This document shows, in pieces, positions 57,693 through 64,000 of a stretch of DNA of 64,000 nt; positions within the stretch are counted from its first letter, which is position 1, and the number at the start of each line of letters is the position of its first letter. The position numbers and the translations under genes were made by a program. Under the pieces are notes generated by a model, which did not search any database, was not told where the DNA came from, and was given only the letters and a program-made list of their open reading frames with translations. The DNA comes from Luidia sarsii. Its lineage: Eukaryota; Echinodermata; Asteroidea; Paxillosida; Luidiidae. The stretch is from NCBI GenBank assembly GCA_949987565.1, contig OX465111.1, positions 839,001 to 903,000 on the forward strand, read 5' to 3'.

Positions 57693-58689
57693 ACTCCCGA
57701 GCAATAAACTATTTCTTACAGAATGGTACGTAAACCTTAACTTTTTTGCGCTTTCCTACTTTCAAAGATAACCATTAAGCTAAAACCTTCGCAGTACTGC
57801 TTTTTGGGAATGTTTAATGGTCTAACAGACAAACTGTGGCAATCTTTTGACCTTTACCAATGTTGTATAGGGCCTTTAAACACGTCACACAACATAAGAC
57901 GGAGGCTCAGTACAGCTCCAATTTCGCCTTTGCAGTGAAAGCGATCTCCATGTCTATGTAGCACTGAAGCAACTTACCACACAAAGGCACCGTTACACGA
58001 AGCAACACATACTTACCTCCCATCCCTGATATACAGATACATGAAATAAAACTCCTCTGATTACATCAGGGACTATGCTATAGTATAATACGCTACACTG
58101 AAAGAGCAATAAACTCAATAGTACTGCACTCGATAAAAGGAGTGTGAAAGAAGGGAACGGATAAATAATAAAAAGACTTCTGTATAATTATTGTGTAAAG
58201 GAAAAACCTTTTTAAGATACGTATTTGTTTATAGGATTAATCATTTCGAATCGTTAAATCATTGATAAAAATTACTCTGCTTATTAATATTTCAATCGAC
58301 GCGATTTAGCCGCCCTTTTTGTCTGTCATCATTTCAGGAAAACTCCCAATTCGTCCGAAAGCACGTAGTTACAAAGAATGAGCACGAAATCACGGCATAC
58401 GAACACTGAGCCAAAAGTGGAATGTTTTAAAAATGATAACAGTAAGCTCTCCTACTGGAATGCAATCTTTAAAAAGAGTCATAAAAGTGCCATTTTCACC
58501 ACAGCTACGGTAGCCAAAAGCTCATATTTTCAATTCAGCCCTGAAGCGAACAGTGTTTGTCAAAGAGGTAGGTGGCAAAGACGTAGCCTGTATACCATCG
58601 CTTGGTTATAATAGTAATAAGATTAAAACCATATTTTGCACCGAATTTCTTTGAAAGAAAAAACGCACAATCAGTAGCCTATTAGACAT

Positions 58690-58890
58690 TGGAAGTGAGG
58701 GATACCGCTCTACGGCTGTTTCCAGCTGTCTACGGGCACCCCGACGGCTGTTTCCAGCTGTCTGCGCGCATCCCGACGGCTGTTTCCAGCTGTCTACGGG
58801 CACCGACGGCTGTTTCCAGCTGTCAACTGCCACCCGACGACTGTTTCCAGCTGTCTACGGGCACCCCGACGGCTGTTTCCAGCTGTCGAT
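58690..58890 (+). repeat. ~32-bp minisatellite just after the CAP gene stop
   Basis: Six units around ACGGCTGTTTCCAGCTGTC with a variable CTACGGGCACCCCG spacer. It begins about 10 bp beyond the stop codon in transcript direction, so it would lie in the 3'UTR. Confidence 0.85.
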
Positions 58891-58899
58891 GCCTGCCGC

Positions 58900-61800
58900 T
58901 TACTTGGCCTCCTTGGACACGTTGGCCTGGAACTGGCTCATGACGTTGCCGGGAGGGCGGTAGAAGGCCACCACGAGGACCTTGCCTTCCTTGGTGATGG
59001 CCTTGCCGCTCCCAAATTCCTTGGTGTCTTTCCAGACAAGCTGAGTGAAGTGACCTAAGATTGTGCACATTACAAATGGGTCACAACACACACGGTGAAA
59101 ACCACAGGCATTTATAGAGCTGGTGCAACAAATTATACGGAGATGACCTATCACTGTATATAAGAATACTGAGCAAAATCAAACCAACATCGTGATCGAC
59201 ATTGCTCAAAATCTAAACTGCCGTATATCTCGATGAGCGATTTAGGCAGTTAATGGTTGAATTGCTTCTGACTGGTGCCCCCACCCGGGCAAAGACTAGT
59301 CGACTATTATTTTGGGAAGGCTGCCATCTAAGGGCTGGATAGCTAAGGTGGTAAGAGCGCTGATACGCAAAACAAGAGGTCTCGGGCTCACGTTCCGAAC
59401 AGGTCAAAGTAGTCTTTGGTCATTTTTTAAAAATTGTTAAAAAGTTCCAAGTCAGTTTTCCCTTCATCTGTTGGACTTAAGATAAATACACTGGTGACGA
59501 TACTTGTAAACACTGTCGACACAGTGTCGGTCCAAATCAATCACAAATTCCCCACTTTGCCGGTAACACCAGAACGATCGTTGGGCAAACGGAACCAGTC
59601 CAACATTTTTTTTCTTGGGGGGGGGGGGCTCTTTCAAGAGACCTACCTGCGCCAGATGTGAAGCCAGGTTTCTCGAAGTCGTATTTGGAGACTTGACGAT
59701 AAAACATATCGGTCGCTTCATCGCCTGGGAGTGTGAAGGACGGAGGAAAGAAATTAGGCAAGTATATATAGGCCTATATGCAATCTCTGCATTCAGATTA
59801 GAAATACACACACCCTGCCACCCCTCCAGTTGCCTACAAGGCCATGCCCTACTCCACCCTGATATGCCCTGCCACACCATGCGACACCCTATACCATACC
59901 CAGCCACACCTTACCCCCACTCTGCCGAACGCTGTCCCACTCGGCCACACCTTAGCCTACTCTGCCACACCTTACCCCACCATGTCCCACCGGCACCCTA
60001 TTACACCTTACCCCACTTTGCCACACCTTTCCGCACTCTGCCATACCTTACCCCACCCTGTCCCACCCTGTCACACCTTACCCCACTCTGTGCCACACCT
60101 TACCCTACTCTGCCACACTCTGTCCCACTCCACCACACCTTACCCCACCCTGTCCCAGCCTGCCCCACCTTACCCCATCTTACCCCACTCTGCCCCACTC
60201 TGCCACACCTTACCTCAATCTGCCACACCTTACCCCACTCTGCCACACCTTACCCCACTCTGCCACACCTTACCCCACTCTGCCACACCTTACCCCACTC
60301 TGCCATACCTTACCCCACTCTGCCACACCTTACCCCACTCTGCCACACCTTACCCCACTCTGCCACACCTTACCCCACTCTGCCACACCTTACCCCACTC
60401 TGCCACACCTTACCCCACTCTGCCACACCTTACCCCACTCTGCCACACCTTACCCCACTCTGCCATACCTCACCCCACTCTGCCACACCTTACCCCACTC
60501 TGCCACACCTTACCCCACTCTGCCACACCTTACCCCACTCTGCCACACCTTACCCCACTCTGCCACACCTTACCCCACTCTGCCACACCTTACCCCACTC
60601 TGCCACACCTTACCCCACTCTGCCACACCTTACCCCACTCTGCCACACCTTACCCCACCCTGTCCCACCCTGCCACACCTTACCCCACTCTGCCCCACTC
60701 TGTCCCACTCTGCCACACCCTGTCCCACCCTGTCCCACCCTGTTCCACCCTGCCACACCCTGCCCTCACCAGAAAACGTGGTACTGGCGCTGGAGTAGTG
60801 CATGGCGATGTTCTCCCCTACGTCATTGTTGCCGCTGTTCTTGAACTCGTCCTTGTCAGCGAGCTTCGCGGCCCAGTCCTGGGCTCGTGCGTCCAGCTCG
60901 CCGGAGCGATGCAGCGCAGGCGCACCGTGACGCTGCCGGTACTTGTTGTGGGCGTTGAGGGCGTCGCGTTGGAACTGGCCCAGGTCGGACGGGCTGAGGT
61001 CGGCGTCTTTCAGCTTCATGCCGCCCACCTAGAGGAGAGGAGCGGAGTGGAATGTGCGTGTGAGGGTGAAGAGGAGGTTGGCGAGGTAGCTCAGAGAGAG
61101 AGAGGTACTTCGACCGACCGCCCGACCGAACGAACGAACTGCACACTTAAGGAACGACGACTCATCCATCAGCCTACCGAACGACCGAACGACCGAACGA
61201 GCGACTGAACGACCAAACGAGTGACCGAACGACCGAACGACCAAACGAGCAACCGAACGAACAAATGAGCGACCGAACGACCGAACGAGCGACTGAACGA
61301 CCAAACGAGTGACCGAACGACCAAACGACCAAACGAGCAACCGAACGACCAAATGAGCGACCGAACGACCGAACGAGCGACCGAACGACCGTTAAGCGAG
61401 CGACCGACTGCCCGACCGAACGAACGAACGAACGAACGACTAACGAACGACTAATCGGTCAGCCTACCGAACGACCGAACGAGCGACTGAACGACCGAAC
61501 GACCAAACGACCAAACGACCAAACGACCGAACGACCGAACGACCGAACGACCGAACGACCGAACGACCGAACGACCGAACGACCGAACGACCGAACGACC
61601 GAACGACCGAACGACCGAACGACCGAACGACCGAACGACCGAACGACCGAACGACCGAACGACCGAACGACCGAACGACCGAACGACCGAACGACCGACT
61701 ATCTGGATGAAACTCAAAGCCTGGTAATCAGGGATTGTCAGTCAGTTGACAGACGTCGGTGCACTCACTTGTTTGGTGACTTGTTGAACAGATGTCGGCT

Positions 61801-63750
61801 GGTCCTCTACTTCATACTTGGTGCTGCGAACCACTCTGGTTACCTACGAAGATACAAGCACACGAGATCAGAAGACTTTCGACAACCATCCAGTTGGTTG
61901 TGAAGGAGCATGGAACTGCAGACAGATGTTAGGTCGGGGGTTATCGGGTTCAGGCCAGGGTAATAGGGTTGGGGTTATGGCTTATTTAGGGTAATTGGAC
62001 CAGGACTAGGGTTAGAGCTAAAGGTAGTGCTGGGTGGGCTAGGGTTCGGGCAAGTGTATATAGGTTTAGGGTTAGAGTTAGGGCTATGGTTAGAGCCGGG
62101 GTTAGGGCCAGGGCTAGGGTTAGAGCTAGGGTAGGGCTAAGGGTAGGGCTAAGGTAAGGGTTTGCTTTAAGCTAACTTCAACTCCTCGGGCCTGCCTCCC
62201 TACGCACCTTGGACGTCTGTGCCTCTCGAGGTGCGGGTCGGTAGCCGTCGGGACGCGGGAACACGTTCTCCTCGTAGCGTCCCACCACGTTGCCAGGGGG
62301 CCGGTACTGCCCCACCACCAACACCTTGCCATCCTTGGTGATCGCCTTACCGATACCCAGCTCCTTCGATCCCTTCCACACCATCTGGGTGAAGTGACCT
62401 ACAGCCAGACAGGGACACGATCCTCAACAGTTAGAAAACCCAGCGTTCTGACTCAATGGCAAGACCTTTATACTCAAAGGCAAAACTATACACTTTACAG
62501 GAGTAGACTACAAGGCAAACTGTGAAGATAAAACTGGAGATAGGAAGACTCCATGGATGTCTCACCTGTGCCACTGGCGAAGCCTGGCTTGTTGAAGTCG
62601 TACTTGGCCAGTTCGCTGTACCACTGATCGCATGCCTCCTTGCCTGAAACAGTCAAGTGACACACGTCTTCCTCCAATAAACGCAATCCACCAAATGAAG
62701 TCGTGTGCCCGGCAGTCTAAATGCGTTCAGATTATGCTAACATCAATTTACGCTCTTCTGCTGGGAACAAATTCCGTCTCGTCTGTTTTATGGTTGCTTA
62801 CAATTAGTTGTTTACGTCACCATTGCGTAGTAATAATGTGAACACGGAATGTGGATAAGATTGAAGCGTGTACGAAATGGAATATATTAGGTCAATAAAA
62901 GTGACCTTGATGACCTTCCTTTGACCTTATTCCCTTCTGTAAGACACCCAACAAGCCGGGTTTACACAACTGAAATGGACGGGCGGAAGTTCAACTGATT
63001 TGGATGAAATGATGGGCGTTCCAACCAAGGGAATGATCGACAATTTGGAGGTCTAAATTGGGATGTCGGCGGTAAATGGTTCTGACTGGCGCCCCCACCC
63101 CTGAAAAGTTAACTATTTAGGGATGGATGGCTAGGGTGGATAAGATTTGAAGATTTGCAGTGTGGAAATACTAAGTGACACATGTACATGTATATAAACT
63201 CTCAACGTTTCGAGTAGTGTGTACTCTGCCCGTCATCAGGAGACCAGTTGTCCTTGTCTTTGCTCGTGTGCCAACCTCGACAAATTCTTAAACCTGCGGT
63301 AACATTAATATTCATGATGTCTTTTGAATATTCATACGGAGCTTATTAACAAGGCATGATCTCACCGCCAACATTCTTCATGGATGCGAATTAAGCTTTG
63401 CATGTTTCAACCAATCTAAGATTGATTCATTTTTTTTTATTGAGTCGGTCGATAACTGCGCATGCGCGCTTACCCGAGTACTCGGTGGTGGCGGAGGAAT
63501 AGTGCATGGCCACGTTCTCGCCGATATCCGTCCGCTTGCTGTGCTCAAATAGGTCCTTCTTGGCCAGGTGCTCGACCCAGTCCTGGGCGCTCTTGCACAG
63601 GTCCTTGGACAGCACCAGCGACTCCACGCCATGCTTGGAGCGGTACTCGTTGTGGACGCTGAGGGCGTCCTTCTGGAACTGCCCCTGTTCCGACTTGGAC
63701 ACCTTGGTGTCGAGTTTCCCGTCTCCCTGACCCTTCTTCTTGAACCCAAA
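58900..63750 (-). CDS. tandem two-domain CAP protein related to GAPR-1/GLIPR2 (7 exons, 5' end missing)
   Basis: Exons in transcription order: 63750-63474, 62643-62566, 62398-62208, 61843-61769, 61028-60770, 59724-59647, 59054-58900 (stop TAA at 58902-58900). Phases agree throughout, giving 370 residues after an unseen start. Domain 1 is about residues 17-172, domain 2 about 215-370, joined by a short linker exon ([15 protein letters not shown]...). Each domain is encoded by three exons of matching pattern, with a middle exon of exactly 78 bp in both, so the protein arose by duplication of a three-exon unit. Domain 1 keeps the CAP tetrad: His70 (FEHS), Glu78 (GEN), Glu103 (WYSE), His120 (GHFTQMVW). 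Domain 2 has Asn271, Glu279, Gln304 and His321 at the same spacing, so two tetrad positions are changed. No signal peptide can be judged. GAPR-1 is a peripheral Golgi membrane protein; localisation here is inferred only. Confidence 0.9.
59215..59420 (+). mobile_element. SINE family 2 copy, plus strand
   Basis: Body first (TTAATGGTTGAATTGCTTCT, AGACTAGTCGACTATT), then the tRNA-like part GGGCTGGATAGCTAAGGTGG and GAGGTCTCGGGCTC. In tRNA orientation the promoter part lies 3' of the body. It is inside the CAP gene intron between exons 59647-59724 and 58900-59054. Confidence 0.55.
59840..60768 (+). repeat. 20-bp minisatellite in a CAP-gene intron
   Basis: Units GCCACACCTTACCCCACTC plus T, very regular between 60205 and 60655. 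It reaches to the donor of exon 61028-60770. The 409- and 454-codon plus-strand frames ([10 protein letters not shown]...) are artefacts. Confidence 0.93.
61165..61700 (+). repeat. 8-bp satellite (GACCGAAC)n in a CAP-gene intron
   Basis: Nearly perfect between 61525 and 61695 and degenerate (GACCAAAC, GAGCGACT) further left. Confidence 0.93.
61960..62160 (+). repeat. degenerate telomere-like GGGTTAGGG repeats in a CAP-gene intron
   Basis: Mixed GGGTTAGAG, GGGCTAGGG and GGGTTAGGG words. Not a clean (TTAGGG)n track, so a minisatellite is as likely as an old telomeric insertion. Confidence 0.6.
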
Positions 63751-63846
63751 CTGATGGCGAGAAACGGAAACGAATGAAATGGAAGCTGGGCATCTGACTA
63801 AATTCGGAGCACAAATAAAAAGGATTCATTCGAAGATTTGTTCCAA

Positions 63847-64000
63847 TTTGGAAGATCGGGAAACATCGATGTCCACAGATTTCCTTCTAATTTACACAGT
63901 TTGTAGATAGTCACGATATAATCCTCATGTTGAAATCTTACGGTCTGGGATGCTGTACTTTTCGACAAATCTTCACTCAAACATCGAAAAATAGTTTATT
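63847..64000. repeat. second copy of the 57535-57692 direct repeat, cut by the window edge
   Basis: See the partner at 57535-57692. It lies upstream of the first visible CAP exon and could include the 5' exon or promoter of the gene, but no start codon in frame with exon 63750-63474 was found. Confidence 0.7.

Noticed and set aside
59615..61208. Frames of 409 and 454 codons with [10 protein letters not shown] repeats
   Set aside because: 20-bp minisatellite in a CAP-gene intron, and on the strand opposite to the gene.

Overview
The window is nuclear DNA of an animal with small spliced exons, CpG-rich promoter patches, tRNA-derived SINEs, many short foldback DNA transposons and a very large amount of tandem repeat. 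The protein matches are metazoan. The repeat load, the frequent ACATGTAC-type palindromes and a BEL/Pao retrotransposon relic suggest a marine invertebrate, possibly an invertebrate deuterostome. The species cannot be fixed from sequence alone. Nearly all long open frames here are minisatellites whose period is a multiple of three, not genes.

Three genes can be assembled exon by exon. (1) 693-8213, minus strand: the first nine coding exons of ATP13A1, a P5A ATPase of the endoplasmic reticulum; the rest lies left of the window. Its start codon sits inside a YY1-type motif. (2) 9889 to about 14881, plus strand: CHCHD5, a small protein with four CX9C motifs, in head-to-head arrangement with ATP13A1. 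Its start codon is split by an intron. (3) 58900-63750, minus strand: a protein with two GAPR-1-like CAP domains, seven exons seen, the extreme 5' end missing. The second CAP domain has lost two of the four conserved tetrad residues.

The most unusual region is 14.7-24.4 kb, directly after the CHCHD5 exons. The last CHCHD5 exon and its surrounding intron have been copied at least eight times in tandem. Each copy keeps a 40-51 bp mini-exon with a good 3' and 5' splice site, and a pyrimidine tract that has expanded independently to as much as 1.3 kb. A BEL/Pao relic (24.9-26.7 kb) follows, then a further CT-rich stretch and a 4.5 kb array of 51/48-bp CT units (28.7-33.2 kb).

From 33 to 55 kb the sequence is mostly repeats: an 86-bp array carrying a POU octamer and a DR1 nuclear-receptor site in each unit (34.3-34.8 kb); a foldback element built from two tRNA-Gly-like sequences; 36-bp and 63-bp arrays; a 75-bp array born from a tRNA-derived SINE (a second array of the same unit lies at 1.2-2.1 kb); a 25-bp array at 42.9-44.0 kb that reappears at 52.2-54.6 kb in a higher-order form; and a 3.9 kb purine-strand array of 27-bp units (47.8-51.7 kb). 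A few weak exon candidates lie here (42374-42514, 47552-47677, 44785-44839, 41945-42067).

From 55 to 58.7 kb there are MITEs and little else. The CAP gene then fills the right end, with a different minisatellite in most of its introns. All calls were made by reading; no alignment or database search was run.
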